Below, piece after piece: positions 9,697 to 19,251 of a DNA stretch of 44,667 nt; the first letter of the stretch is position 1; every line of letters begins with the position of its first letter. Source of the stretch: Phlegmacium glaucopus (Eukaryota > Basidiomycota > Agaricomycetes > Agaricales > Cortinariaceae). Both the position numbers and the translations under genes were made by a program. The notes below the pieces were generated by a model that saw nothing but the letters and a program-made list of their open reading frames with translations, did no database searches and was not told where the DNA came from. The DNA lies in the NCBI GenBank assembly GCA_015039465.1, contig MU130547.1, positions 136,853-181,519 on the forward strand. Direction: 5' to 3'.

Positions 9697-11520
9697 TCAA
9701 GAATTTGTAATGTATTTCGTTCCGTATGGTTTTCCGGCTTCGTTAAGCAATTCAACATCATATAAAAAATGATTGAAAGCATCAGGGTGACTAAACTGAA
9801 TAAAAATGTCATTCCGACTTTCTGGTTCAAACCAAAGGTAATGAGATTCATTGATACCAGGAAATGGATACAGCGTTATATCATCCGAAACGGTGCGAAG
9901 TGACTTGGAAGAGGGAGGAAGTTGATATGTGATTGAGTTCAGCCTGATTTCCAACGCCGTACCTGTTTCTTCAAGGCCGGAATGTTTGAGTCGTAAGGTA
10001 AGAATTTCTCCTGTTGGTGCAACAAATGAGATCAAAAATTTTCCATCGTGGCGAAGAAATGATGATCCATATCCATCGGAATCCGAGCCAAAATACGAAG
10101 CATCTGTGAAGATATACGTGAAGGAGTCCAACTTGGACCGAATTTCTTGAGAAAAGGTCGTTAAATTGGCAGGGTTGTCCTCCGATGTAATAAGTAGAGG
10201 AGGGTCATGCTGGGCGATAAGTGGAGATTCGCAGTCGAAGAATGATATCGATGTAATCCAGGGTAATTCACGGATTGTAGCCTGAATCCAGTTGGCGTCG
10301 TGTTCGGACCTGAAGCGGTTGAACATGATGTGGAAAATCGAATTTTTTTGTTTCAGAGCATGCAAGTAGATATCGAGGGGTGCAGTAAATCTTTCCCGAC
10401 TAAGATCAAGCCACTTTGAGCGAGTGTATCTGCATTGGAAAATATAATCGTCGTCCCAAAATTGGTCGAATCGTCCGAGTTCAGATCCAAGTTCCAACCG
10501 AAAATCGGTGTCCTCAATCTCACTCTCCATTCGTTGACCAATCTCCTTATACCATCGGTGGGATTCAGTATCTTTAACGCGGAAGCGATGTAGAAAATCC
10601 TCGATCTGGTCCCTCAACAAGGTAGGTGTTGTTCGCCCGTCAAACTCTTTCTGGTCGACAGCTGTTGCCCACTCTTCCCGATGCGTACGTCGAGGATCCT
10701 CATCATACTGAATGTTTTTGTCCCGGGCATGGTCGGCCAACCGTTTCACCGCTTCATTCATCTGCAGATTGAGTCTCTTCCAGTGATTGGCCATCCATTC
10801 CCTGATCAATCTATCTTTTTCTTCCACTTGGTCATCACCAATCTGATTCAGGACTTCTTCCTTCAACTTGCGCCAGAAAAGCTCTTCCCATCGTTTCACC
10901 TCGTAGACCAGCAACAATTCCAACAAGTAGTGTTCAAAGAACAGCAACAACTCCATCGTATCTTCTTCGACCACTTTCATGTCAACTTTCTTCTCGTCAA
11001 CTCGTCGCTCCACGACCGTTTCAATTCGCTCCTTTGCCTCACTAGTTAACATCTTCATTCTTCGCTCAATCCACTTGACACGCCTCTCATCCAGCAAAAT
11101 TCTCTTTCTGTCAATTGACCCCTGTCTTAAATAATTCCCTATAAGCTTCGATTCTTCATTCCTCTCCATTTCTTTCCCCTTATCAATGGCCCTCATCCAT
11201 CCGTCTCCTTTTTCTTCCTCCCTTAACCTCTGAAGCGTGCTTATGGTGTCCTCCACTTTCATCGTCCAGCTGTTCTCTATCGTATAAGTTCTGCTTTCAT
11301 TGGCGACTCCTAGTCGATACTGGATATGTGACTTTATTGATTCGTGGTGTTTTCGAAGTAAAGTAAGGATGTGAGAATCGCCGAATACTGGGTCGCCTTT
11401 GGGGTCTATTTTTGCTCCAATTTCTGCCTCAAGTAAATTGTGTCCAACATCGGGGGCCAACTCGGAAGTTGTCGAGTAAAAAATATCAGTCCCGTCGTTT
11501 TGGGTGTATATTCGCGTCAT
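9697..11520 (-). CDS. Charged protein of unknown function (607 aa)
   Basis: An intron-free open frame on the minus strand starting at ATG 11520 (MTRIYTQNDGTDIFYST). I do not recognise the family. The first half is very rich in Glu, Arg and Lys and is probably alpha-helical or coiled coil (about residues 60-270, with runs such as RVKWIERRMKMLTSEAKER and WRKLKEEVLNQIGDDQVEE). The C-terminal third is more globular (FTYIFTDASYFGSDSDGYGS, FIQFSHPDAFNHFLYDVEL). No signal peptide or membrane segment is visible. Its ATG overlaps the stop of the upstream membrane-protein frame as ATGA, and the frame stays open a little upstream of the ATG (LYITLLDHSER). The two may therefore be one gene broken by a frameshift, two parts joined by an unseen intron, or a bicistronic pair. 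Confidence 0.7.
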   Translation of the reverse strand: MTRIYTQNDGTDIFYSTTSELAPDVGHNLLEAEIGAKIDPKGDPVFGDSHILTLLRKHHESIKSHIQYRLGVANESRTYTIENSWTMKVEDTISTLQRLREEEKGDGWMRAIDKGKEMERNEESKLIGNYLRQGSIDRKRILLDERRVKWIERRMKMLTSEAKERIETVVERRVDEKKVDMKVVEEDTMELLLFFEHYLLELLLVYEVKRWEELFWRKLKEEVLNQIGDDQVEEKDRLIREWMANHWKRLNLQMNEAVKRLADHARDKNIQYDEDPRRTHREEWATAVDQKEFDGRTTPTLLRDQIEDFLHRFRVKDTESHRWYKEIGQRMESEIEDTDFRLELGSELGRFDQFWDDDYIFQCRYTRSKWLDLSRERFTAPLDIYLHALKQKNSIFHIMFNRFRSEHDANWIQATIRELPWITSISFFDCESPLIAQHDPPLLITSEDNPANLTTFSQEIRSKLDSFTYIFTDASYFGSDSDGYGSSFLRHDGKFLISFVAPTGEILTLRLKHSGLEETGTALEIRLNSITYQLPPSSKSLRTVSDDITLYPFPGINESHYLWFEPESRNDIFIQFSHPDAFNHFLYDVELLNEAGKPYGTKYITNS

Positions 11521-12785
11521 ACGTTCACTATGATCCAATAGCGTGATATACAACTCTGGTCCTCTTCATTCTCGGGATTGTCGTCGCCATAGTAGGACTC
11601 ACTATCGTCGTTGTTGCTACGTTTTGGGGAACGTACGCGAGTCAAAGTATAGTAAAAAGAGAGAGTCGGGCTGCTGAAGCGATCGATGAGCCCAACAAAC
11701 GATGTAATTTTCTCGAGAAAATCTCGCGCGCGAGTGAGAGGCAGAAACTTGCGTTCCAATATTTCCTCGTTGACCATGTTGCAGGTAGGGAGCAATTCAT
11801 GTTCGTCCAACTTCAGGTTAATTTCGAGTGAAGGTGAATCATCCTTTTTCGGATTCCAACCCCAAAGAGCCATTCGAAAGATAGACAATCCTGCTTCCAA
11901 GCCGAGCCAACTTGGAGGTCCATGTTTCAACAACGAGCCCTGAACGACACTAAAACATCCGATATATCCAACGACCGAGGCTAGGATACCGAGGAAGAGA
12001 AGAAGCAATAGGACTATGTCGATATACGATGATGTGCTTGTGGTTCGGTGAATCGCGGCTTCGAGCTCTGTAGGTTCTCGGGATTCAGTTTTAGCTGATA
12101 GGGATGGGCGTTTTTCATCTCCTGCATTAAGCTTGGCTTCCCTCTTGATTTCGGCAAGGTGTACCATGGAAAGAGCGATTATGCGTCGCTGAATGAGGAT
12201 TTGGATAAGTGTAGAAGTGATGAATCCTCCGATAGCTCGCAAAATTGGGAACACCCATCGAGTGCTCTTCTTCAAGGTGTTGTCACCCAAATTCACGTAG
12301 ATGTACGGAGAAATGCTGACAACACATAGGAGAGCTGTCGCAGCGACCATCTTGATGTTCCGAAGAATCGAGTCGGACTTGTGGGATACACTGTCTATCT
12401 GATTTGGGTCAATATTGAGTTCTTTGATCAAGTCGTCCATTCGAGCGTCAACGATATAGCGCTCTTGGTTCCGCTCCTTGCCAGCCTCAACCATAATCAA
12501 TGACAGGTTCTCCCCCTGTGGCTCAAAACCCATACTCCCGAGTATCTTCGCCCCTTCAAACTTTCTGTATGATATGCAAGCCACCAACGTCTTGAATCCA
12601 GCCCTGACCATCCCAAGACTCCCGAAGATCGATAAAGGCGTCGCTGCGGCATACAGGTATCCTCGTGTGAGAGCAGAACTGACTTGGATCTCGCACTGCT
12701 CCGTTCCGAGAAGTGGAAGTAGCGCCGCGATATCTTGTATACCCCCAGTAAGGGTTGAACCAATTCCTCCTCCACTGGATGTCAT
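11517..12785 (-). CDS. Multi-pass membrane protein of unknown function (422 aa)
   Basis: Open frame on the minus strand. The first ATG is at 12785 (MTSSGGGIGSTLTGGIQD); the open frame extends about 32 codons further upstream without an ATG. Hydrophobic segments suggest four or so membrane spans: near residues 45-70 (YLYAAATPLSIFGSLGMV), 143-166 (VAATALLCVVSISPYIYV), 176-198 (WVFPILRAIGGFITSTLIQI) and 253-281 (YIDIVLLLLLFLGILASVV). The opening DIAALLPLLGTEQCE and the overall plan resemble uncharacterised proteins I associate with mushroom genomes, but I cannot name a family. The C-terminus is acidic (NDDSESYYGDDNPENEEDQ) before a short tail that overlaps the next frame at ATGA, as expected if an indel truncated a longer protein. 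Confidence 0.65.
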   Translation of the reverse strand: MTSSGGGIGSTLTGGIQDIAALLPLLGTEQCEIQVSSALTRGYLYAAATPLSIFGSLGMVRAGFKTLVACISYRKFEGAKILGSMGFEPQGENLSLIMVEAGKERNQERYIVDARMDDLIKELNIDPNQIDSVSHKSDSILRNIKMVAATALLCVVSISPYIYVNLGDNTLKKSTRWVFPILRAIGGFITSTLIQILIQRRIIALSMVHLAEIKREAKLNAGDEKRPSLSAKTESREPTELEAAIHRTTSTSSYIDIVLLLLLFLGILASVVGYIGCFSVVQGSLLKHGPPSWLGLEAGLSIFRMALWGWNPKKDDSPSLEINLKLDEHELLPTCNMVNEEILERKFLPLTRARDFLEKITSFVGLIDRFSSPTLSFYYTLTRVRSPKRSNNDDSESYYGDDNPENEEDQSCISRYWIIVNV

Positions 12786-12916
12786 GGCTGCGCTATGAAA
12801 TATTGCTGTTGGGAGTTCTTGGCGGAGGAGTTTGTGAAAAAGTTGAGATCGACCAAGGATGGACACTAGGGTAGAATCCACGCTGTCAATCTATTAAGGC
12901 ACGCATGATCGTTTTC

Positions 12917-12923
12917 TTATATA
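12917..12923 (-). promoter_or_regulatory. TATA box of the membrane-protein gene
   Basis: GGTATATAAGAAAACG on the minus strand lies about 130 nt upstream of ATG 12785. A 6-codon frame (MRALID) begins just downstream but probably before the transcription start. Spacing supports use of the 12785 start and a 5' leader of about 100 nt. Confidence 0.5.
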
Positions 12924-12929
12924 CCATTG

Positions 12930-14290
12930 TTTAAGGGTCAGATAACACTAAAATGAAATGAGCACCGATTCCAATGCACATTGGCATCACTCCAAAGTTT
13001 GACTTTTAATGAGAGCCCAGATTGAGTCTTACAAAGTATGGATTGTCTTTATAGGGGTGTTCCAGTTTCAGGGAAGCATATATCAAGCATATATGGAAAC
13101 TCACCTGGTATAGGCTGGTGTGCGGATAACATGGCGAGTATTACATAAGTAATGAAACAAGGTACGTATGGAATTCGTTCTTTTGCCAAACCAGCGTTTC
13201 TTGTTACAGGTTGGTTTCACTTCGATTTACTAACCTTGGCTCGTATTTCGTTGACTCTCATTTGTTATGCCAATTTTTTCCTGCTGAGTTTGCATAATAA
13301 TAAACCAACACATTCGCCATCGATAAACATCCAAAGCAAAGTCGACTTACTCAATCAACTTTGAATCAAGTACTGACATTCATACCAGTTCCAAATGCGA
13401 TCCAAGATAAATACAGATGAGCGACATATATAATAGTGATAAAAGTTACGACCCGCTACCTCTCTCTGTCCACCGGCCGACTCCGTCTGAATTCTGGCAT
13501 ACAAGCAACATACGGGTGGTATGTGTAGGAAATAATACAAACCGTACGCCGTTCCGATAATTTCAAATATCTCCATTTCTTCCGTTTATTATTCCCTTAT
13601 ATTCTTTTGTTCTTTACCTATGATCGTAACTAACCACTTTGGTTATATTACATGAATCCGTCACTCTCGGATACTCATTCGTATCCTCGAGTATATATTT
13701 CTCTCTACTTCGTAGTTAGTACCTCAGTCCATTTATTCGAGACTGAGGTTAGTACTCTTTTTACTTTACTATCGAACATCTTATTAACAAACCACTGGCA
13801 GTAGTTGTACTATTTCTATAGGTACAACTTATATGAATATATAGTCCATTTATTCGAGACTGAGTTGTACTATTTCTATAGTATGGACGTTCCTGGGAAC
13901 GTCGAACGCCTCCCTCTACCTGAAAAGGAGTTTCGAGTGAAAAAACTCGGTGTATTTCATGATTCACTGACGATTTTCGTGCCAGAATATTTATTACAAG
14001 TCCTTGGGTATTCTAAAAATATACACGTTCTGTTACTGTCACATGTACCAGTGCACAGATGTGACAGCGGTCAAGTTCCTCTTATCACGGTCCATCGATA
14101 ATAGGTTCTGTCTGTCCGACTTTACGGTTTCAAAACATTATAATTCAAACAACTAATATTGAAAATGCAAGGAAATAATCCAGAGGACGAGCAATAAATG
14201 AGCAATGGTAAGAAAAATAAAATCATCCATGCTGATAAATACGGAATAAAAAAACATGAATCTTGTAGGCAACGTATTGTTGTTTTCTAC
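12930..14290. repeat. Distant copy of the tandem-array flank
   Basis: 12930-13170 shows nothing recognisable. From about 13190 to 14290 the sequence matches the spacer of the 2.7-9.3 kb array: CGTTGACTCTCATTTGTTATGC, AAATGCGATCCAAGATAAATACAG, TTTATTACAAGTCCTTGGGTA, TCCATCGATAATAGGTTCTGTC, TGAGCAATGGTAAG, ATGAATCTTGTAGGCAACG. A small direct repeat, AGTCCATTTATTCGAGACTGAG, occurs at about 13727 and 13842. The two-ORF block at 9.7-12.8 kb therefore sits between copies of the array. Confidence 0.6.
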
Positions 14291-14499
14291 ATGGTTCTCA
14301 TCAGAGAGTTCCGTGAGAGCCTCAATATCTTCGATGATAATTCACATTTCTTCGATATTCTATACGTAAGAATAATAAGGAAGAAATAAGGAGGCTAGGA
14401 ACGGAAGATATACCTTGCTAGGCACGAAGTTGCATTCCATTAATCGTATGATCATGTCTTGGGAACTAAGTACATCATCCGGTTAGTCCTTCAGTCAAT

Positions 14500-14625
14500 C
14501 GATTTCGAAGTCGGCATTAACAAGTTTAATAAGAGTCTCTTCAGATGCTATTGATGCCTGTATCAGTTTACTTACACCTTCGGAGAGAGACAGACCTTCG
14601 AGTGTCTCAACAGTGGCAAAATCTT
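14500..14625 (-). other. Possible coding remnant
   Basis: The minus strand carries a protein-like frame of about 40 codons (DFATVETLEGLSLSEGVSK, then LIQASIASEETLIKLVNADF, ending EID and TGA). Both its composition and its hydrophobic pattern look coding, but no extended gene could be built around it and no family is recognised. Sequence from 14290 to 14500 and 14625 to 14960 shows nothing I can support. Confidence 0.25.
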
Positions 14626-14968
14626 TATTGCATATCGGATATGTTTACGATGTTCTTGGTCCGTTTCTTGCCTCGTGTCTCGCAACCTGACATCCAAAAA
14701 AGTTATGGTGGAATAACGATCGGTATAAGCCTTCCTGAGTCACTCATTCTTTTTCTCGCACCAGACAATTCCCCCCCTAAGTTCCTTCATCTCTGCCACA
14801 GCCAACTCTACCCTCTCCCGCAACTTCCTTATATAACACGGCCACTTCCAGTTGTTGTTATGCATCAACAAGGCGATTGTCAGGGAGTCGTGATAATAGC
14901 TGTGCTATTTGCACCAGTGAGCTCGCCTTGACGTTTTCTGGGTTCGGCTTGAAGCTTGGGAAGGAGAG

Positions 14969-15388
14969 ATGGCGATTCAGTCTCGCATGAGTTTTGCGCA
15001 GTCTGCTCGTCGGGCTTTCAGAAAGCGGAATTTTGCGCATAATTCTTGGAGTTTTGATCATCGCGTGCCGGCTGCGAATTTACTAGGCGTCCTCAGTCGA
15101 GGATCAAAAATTTATTAATTTATGTACCGCTGGGAGAGGTGACGGACCTCCAGAGGGAGGTTTCGGACTCGGAGGTGGAGAAGCCTGTCGAGGGGGACAA
15201 CAAACTCAGGGGTAACGAGGTTCGTCCGATGGCCAAGGCATTCGACGGTGCTTTGGTTGGTGATTCCTAGTACGGGGTATTGGAGATGAGGAGGAAGCAT
15301 TGGATAGAAGATTGACGAACAAACGTGGTGGCAAGTGTGCAGATGGGGATGAGATGCTTTGAATGGAGACGACATCGCTGTTTATGTA
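14969..15388 (+). other. Possible coding remnant upstream of the NLR
   Basis: A 49-codon frame opens at ATG 14969 (MAIQSRMSFAQSARRAFRKR) and ends at TAA 15116-15118. Shortly after, a charged frame (VPLGEVTDLQREVSDSEVEK, then VEGDNKLRGNEVRPMAKAF) ends at TAG near 15268, and DEEEALDRRLTNKRGGK ends at a TGA near 15358. These could be the last exons of a small gene or a relic. Family unknown; no splice model was convincing. Confidence 0.25.
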
Positions 15389-15452
15389 ATCGAGAGCATC
15401 TTTCTTTTTGACTCTCACCACTATCACTCACCACGACTCATTGTTCAACGAT

Positions 15453-17822
15453 ATGAAGCGCACTTTGAAGTCCAAGAAATCATCTCTGACCACCAATGAT
15501 GATGATGCTCTGGGTTCAGGTTCTGAATCAGCAACTTCAACATCGACTATCAAAACAAGCACCGCTGATCCCATGCTATCCGTTCCCGCTAGTGCTGCGG
15601 CTGCAAGCGCACAAACTATTCAAATCGCTGGCATTACTGTAAGCGTGCAACTTCGACCATCGTATCCTTCCAAGTATTTAACCATCTTCATCGATCAGAC
15701 TGCCCGTGACCTCCGAGTCTCTACTTCGGTTTCCACTTTGGCGATCAATGATCTCGCTCCTGTAAGCGTTCCAGCCGCTGGCGTTAATGTGAGTGTTCAA
15801 CTTAGCCCATCATATTCATAATTACTCAATCATTGTCGTCGATCAGGCTACCCATGAATTCCGAGTCTCTACTTCGGTTTCTGCTTTGCCGGTTGCAGCC
15901 CATCCGGAAGGAAATTCACCCCCCCCGTCTGATGCCATGATGCAAGGTAACTTGGGATCCATGGAATCGGAACAAAATTCCTCAGTGAGTTGCTTATTAT
16001 GCCCTGTGTTCTCAACTTCTGCTGATGATCAGTGGACTCAGCAGTCTAGCTTGGGTCTCTTTTCGAACGCCCAAAATGTATTCATTGCTGGTGGCACTTT
16101 TGTGGGTCTTTGTTGTAAGTCATGGGTATGATTTAGTGCTAATCGTATACAGAATATTTTCAATATTTCCCCTGCCAATACTAGTAAAGGGCAGATGAAT
16201 ATCCCTGTAACTCAAAAACCCAACTCCAGCCCAATCTTTACTGGACGGTGGGATGTACTCAATGAACTTGAGAAGATTTTTGTTCATCATGCTACTAGTA
16301 GACTGATGTCAAGGTGCTCTTGTCTCCTCTGGGGATTGGGGGGGATTGGAAAGACTGAGATTTGTCTCAAGTTCATAGAGGGAATGTCTGACATGTAAGG
16401 GTTTTCATTTTGCCATTCAGAACACTGGGTTTATTTCTTGTTAGTTTTTCACATGTGTTCTGGGTTGATGCCTCCTCTAAGGAGAGCATCAAAACATCTC
16501 TCAAGGGCATATCTGGCCTTCCTGCTGCACAAGATTCCCATGTGAATGGCTCAGTTGATTCTGTCCTCCAGTGGATATCTTCTCTCCAAGAAGAGTGGTT
16601 GATTGCATTTGATAATGCTGATGATCTTCCTTCTGAGGAGGTGGCCAAGTTCTTTCCCTCAGGTAACAGAGGTAATATTCTCATTACTAGTCAACACAGA
16701 TCCATGGGAAGGGTCATATCATTTGAGAACAGCATTCAGATCCATGAAATGGAGGAAGCAGATGCTATGGCTCTACTTCTCAAGGCTAGCTGTTTGGATC
16801 CATTGCCTGAGCATGTAGAAGCTGCTAGAGAGATTGTCACTGAGCTTGGCTGTATTCCTCTGGCTGTTAATCATGCTGGTGCTTATATTAAAGCTGGGAA
16901 ATATGATATCAGTAGATATCTGAGACATTTCTCCTTACATCATCAGACACTTATGTCAGATGCTACATTCAGAAGAGCATCACATTATGATCAAACAGTA
17001 TATGGGACTTGGGATTTATCTTTCAAAGAAATAAAAAAAAGAGCTGGTGGACAATCCACCATAGGAAATGCACAAGCAGCCCAGGTTGCAATCCTAATTC
17101 TTCAAATATGTGCATTCTATCATCATAGCAATATTTATAAAGACATATTCCAATCTGCTGCTGAGGAGGCCATAAAACATGTTGATAGTGACATAGCTGA
17201 AAAGTTACCTCAGGCAGTCAATTCACTGGATCATACTCTGCTTGGCTTGGACAATAATGGCCACTGGGATGAGTTCATATTTGAACAAGGGATTAGTGTT
17301 CTTCTCTCATTCTCCTTGATGAAAAGAGGACAATCATCTAAAATGTTGTCTGTTCATCCTCTGGTGCATTACTGGAGTCAGGAGAGAATGTCAAAGTCTG
17401 AGCAGCAAAGAATGTGTCAGGTGGGAAGCATAATCTTGTCCTGTGCAGTTCCATGGAGATTTGAAAGTCAGGATTATGCACTGCGACAGTTGATTTTTCC
17501 ACATATTAAGGCAAATGAGTTACATAGAAGGCAGATAGGACATATTGAGCAGTACTATGATGATAAATGGAGCAAATTTTCACTAGTAATGGGGGAAAAT
17601 GGAGACTGGGACAATGCAGAGCAGCTAGGGGTTCAAGTTGTGGACACAAGAAAGAAGCTACTTGGTGCAGAACATCCATACACCCTCTGTTACGGCGACT
17701 ATAAGCTTGCACTCGCGTTCGGTGCTGGGCCGATAGACCAAGTAACTAGGGACTTAGTACAACTGCAATCGTGTTCAACAAGTCTTAGACTGAGGACGGC
17801 GGATTCTGAGCAAGCAGGATAG
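15453..17822 (+). pseudogene. NLR-type STAND protein, NB-ARC half, split by a solo LTR
   Basis: N-terminal half of a fungal NLR: a cytosolic nucleotide-switch receptor of the kind implicated in allorecognition and innate immunity. Exons 15453-15638, 15699-15788, 15847-15984, 16033-16101, 16153-16394 and 16445-17687 join in phase. A Ser/Thr-rich head is followed by QNVFIAGGTFNIFNIS and then NB-ARC with P-loop GLGGIGKTEI (about residue 222), Walker B-like WLIAFDNADD, sensor NILITSQHRSM, a GLPL-like GCIPLAVNHAGAYI and the winged-helix motif HPLVHYWSQERM. The first TPR unit begins (WDNAEQLGVQVVDTRKKLL) and is cut after HPYTL by an LTR; reading continues 45 codons into the LTR to TAG at 17820-17822. 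Without the LTR the frame joins the TPR array at 18130. Whether the truncated NB-ARC protein is made is unknown. Confidence 0.85.
15639..15900 (+). repeat. Tandem duplication of an intron-exon unit
   Basis: The unit GT(A/G)AG(C/T)GT(G/T)CAACTT...ATCGATCAG, followed by an exon encoding FRVSTSVSAL-like sequence, occurs twice, at 15639-15745 and 15789-15893. Each copy contains a whole intron (15639-15698 and 15789-15846) and the start of the next exon (RVSTSVSTL and RVSTSVSAL). The N-terminal linker of this NLR therefore grew by segmental duplication with the intron included. Confidence 0.7.
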
Positions 17823-18124
17823 ATTAGAACCGTAGTGTTACAAAGGTCTAAACTAAGGGTCATAGCTATGGGTATGGCTCTTATATATACTAAGGGGTCG
17901 AGTCAGAGATAGGGAATGGTCCGTGCTGGGAGTAGGAGTCGATACGAGTCAGAGATAGAGGAGACGGAAGCGATAGCTAAGTATAGTTCATGGAAGGTTC
18001 AGGGCATAGGGTGAATAGGGAACAAGGTGGTGTAAAGGGAGAACGATGAAGGAAGATATGATGTATAGTAGAGAAAGGGGAGAAAAAGGAATGGGGGCCA
18101 TGCGCGTACCAGACGTTTATAACA
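17688..18124 (+). mobile_element. Solo LTR inside the NLR gene (437 bp)
   Basis: Begins TGTTACGGCGAC and ends CGTTTATAACA, with inverted tips TGTTA/TAACA. A perfect 5-bp target duplication CCCTC flanks it (17683-17687 and 18125-18129). Removing the LTR and one CCCTC restores a continuous TPR reading frame (TACACCCTC joined to AACAGTATA), which proves the insertion. A TATA-like CTTATATATACTAAGG lies at about 17879-17894. No retroelement internal region is present, so this is a solo LTR left by LTR-LTR recombination. Confidence 0.93.
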
Positions 18125-19185
18125 CCCTCAACAGTATAAAAAATCTAGCAACAATATACCATCATCAGGGAAGGTGGACTGAGGCAGAGCAGCTGGCAGT
18201 TCAAGTTATGGTTATAAGAAAAAAGCTGCTTAGTGCAGAATTTCCACACACCCTTAATAGTATAGTGAATCTAGCAAGTACAGATAGAGATCATAGAAAA
18301 TGGAATGAGGCAGAGGAGCTGCAGGTTCAAGTTATGGACATGAGGAAGAAGCTGCTTGGTGCAGAACATCCAAACACCCTCACCAGTATGGCAGATCTAG
18401 CCATCACATACCGTCATCAGGGAAGGTGGACTGAGGCAGAGCAGCTACAAGTTCAAGTTATGGACATGAGGAAGAAGCTGTTTGGTGCAGAACATCCAAA
18501 CACCCTCAACATTATGGCAAATTTAGCAATCACATACCATCATCAAGGAAGGTGGAATGAGGCAGAACACCTGGAGGTTCAAGTTTTGGAAATGAGAAAG
18601 AAGCTTCTTCATGCAGAACATCCACACATCCTCAATAGTATGGCAAATCTAGCAAGCACATACCATCATCAGGGAAGGTGGAATGAGGCAGAGCAGTTGG
18701 AGGTTCAAGTTATGGTCATAAGAAAGAAGCTGCTTGGTGCAGAAAATTTACACACCCTCAATAGTATGGCAAATCTAGCAAGCACATACTGCCATCAAGG
18801 AAGGTGGAATGAGGCAGAGCAGCTGCAGGTTCAAGTTATGATTATAAGAAAGAAGCTGCTTGGTGCAGGACATCTACACACCCTTGACAGTATGGCAAAT
18901 CTAGCAACCACATACCATCATCAGGGAAGGTGGAATGAGGCAGAGGAGCTGGAGGTTCAAGTTATGGATGTGAGGAAGAAGTTGCTTGGTGCAGAACATC
19001 CACAGACCCTCACCAGTATGGCAAATCTAGCAAGCACATACCATCATCAGGGAAGGTTGAATGAGGCAGAGCAGCTGCAGGTTCAAGTTGTAGACATGAG
19101 GAAGAAGGTGCTTGGTGCAGAACATCCAAACACCCTCAATACTATGGCAAATCTAGCAACCACATACAGGGATCAGGGAATGTGA
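18046..19185 (+). CDS. TPR-array half of the split NLR, start codon inside the LTR
   Basis: An open frame of 379 codons whose ATG (18046, MKEDMMYSRERGEKG) lies in the solo LTR; from 18125 it is the in-frame TPR array of the NLR. About eight full kinesin-light-chain-like TPR units of exactly 42 residues follow, each with the pattern NTLNSMANLASTYHHQGRW and NEAEQLQVQVMDMRKKLLG, then AEHP. The units are near-identical at DNA level (126-bp period). The frame stops at TGA 19183-19185, where the sister units have TGG (Trp); beyond it the frame is open for 21 more codons to TGA 19249-19251. It may be transcribed from the LTR's TATA-like site. If not, it is simply the dead 3' half of the NLR. TPRs of such proteins are thought to bind the ligand. 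Confidence 0.7.
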   Translation: MKEDMMYSRERGEKGMGAMRVPDVYNTLNSIKNLATIYHHQGRWTEAEQLAVQVMVIRKKLLSAEFPHTLNSIVNLASTDRDHRKWNEAEELQVQVMDMRKKLLGAEHPNTLTSMADLAITYRHQGRWTEAEQLQVQVMDMRKKLFGAEHPNTLNIMANLAITYHHQGRWNEAEHLEVQVLEMRKKLLHAEHPHILNSMANLASTYHHQGRWNEAEQLEVQVMVIRKKLLGAENLHTLNSMANLASTYCHQGRWNEAEQLQVQVMIIRKKLLGAGHLHTLDSMANLATTYHHQGRWNEAEELEVQVMDVRKKLLGAEHPQTLTSMANLASTYHHQGRLNEAEQLQVQVVDMRKKVLGAEHPNTLNTMANLATTYRDQGM

Positions 19186-19251
19186 AATGAAGCAGAGAAA
19201 TTAGAGCTTGAAGTTGTAACTACAAGGAAGAGAATAATGGGAAGAGACTGA

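Noticed and set aside
11517..11520. Reading the ATGA overlap as a bacterial operon or horizontally acquired bacterial DNA
   Set aside because: A TATA box lies upstream of the pair, there is no ribosome-binding site, and flanking repeats are fungal; a frameshift or fungal bicistron is simpler.
14545..14931. Open frame of 128 codons on the plus strand
   Set aside because: No recognisable pattern, and it is antisense to a more protein-like minus-strand stretch.
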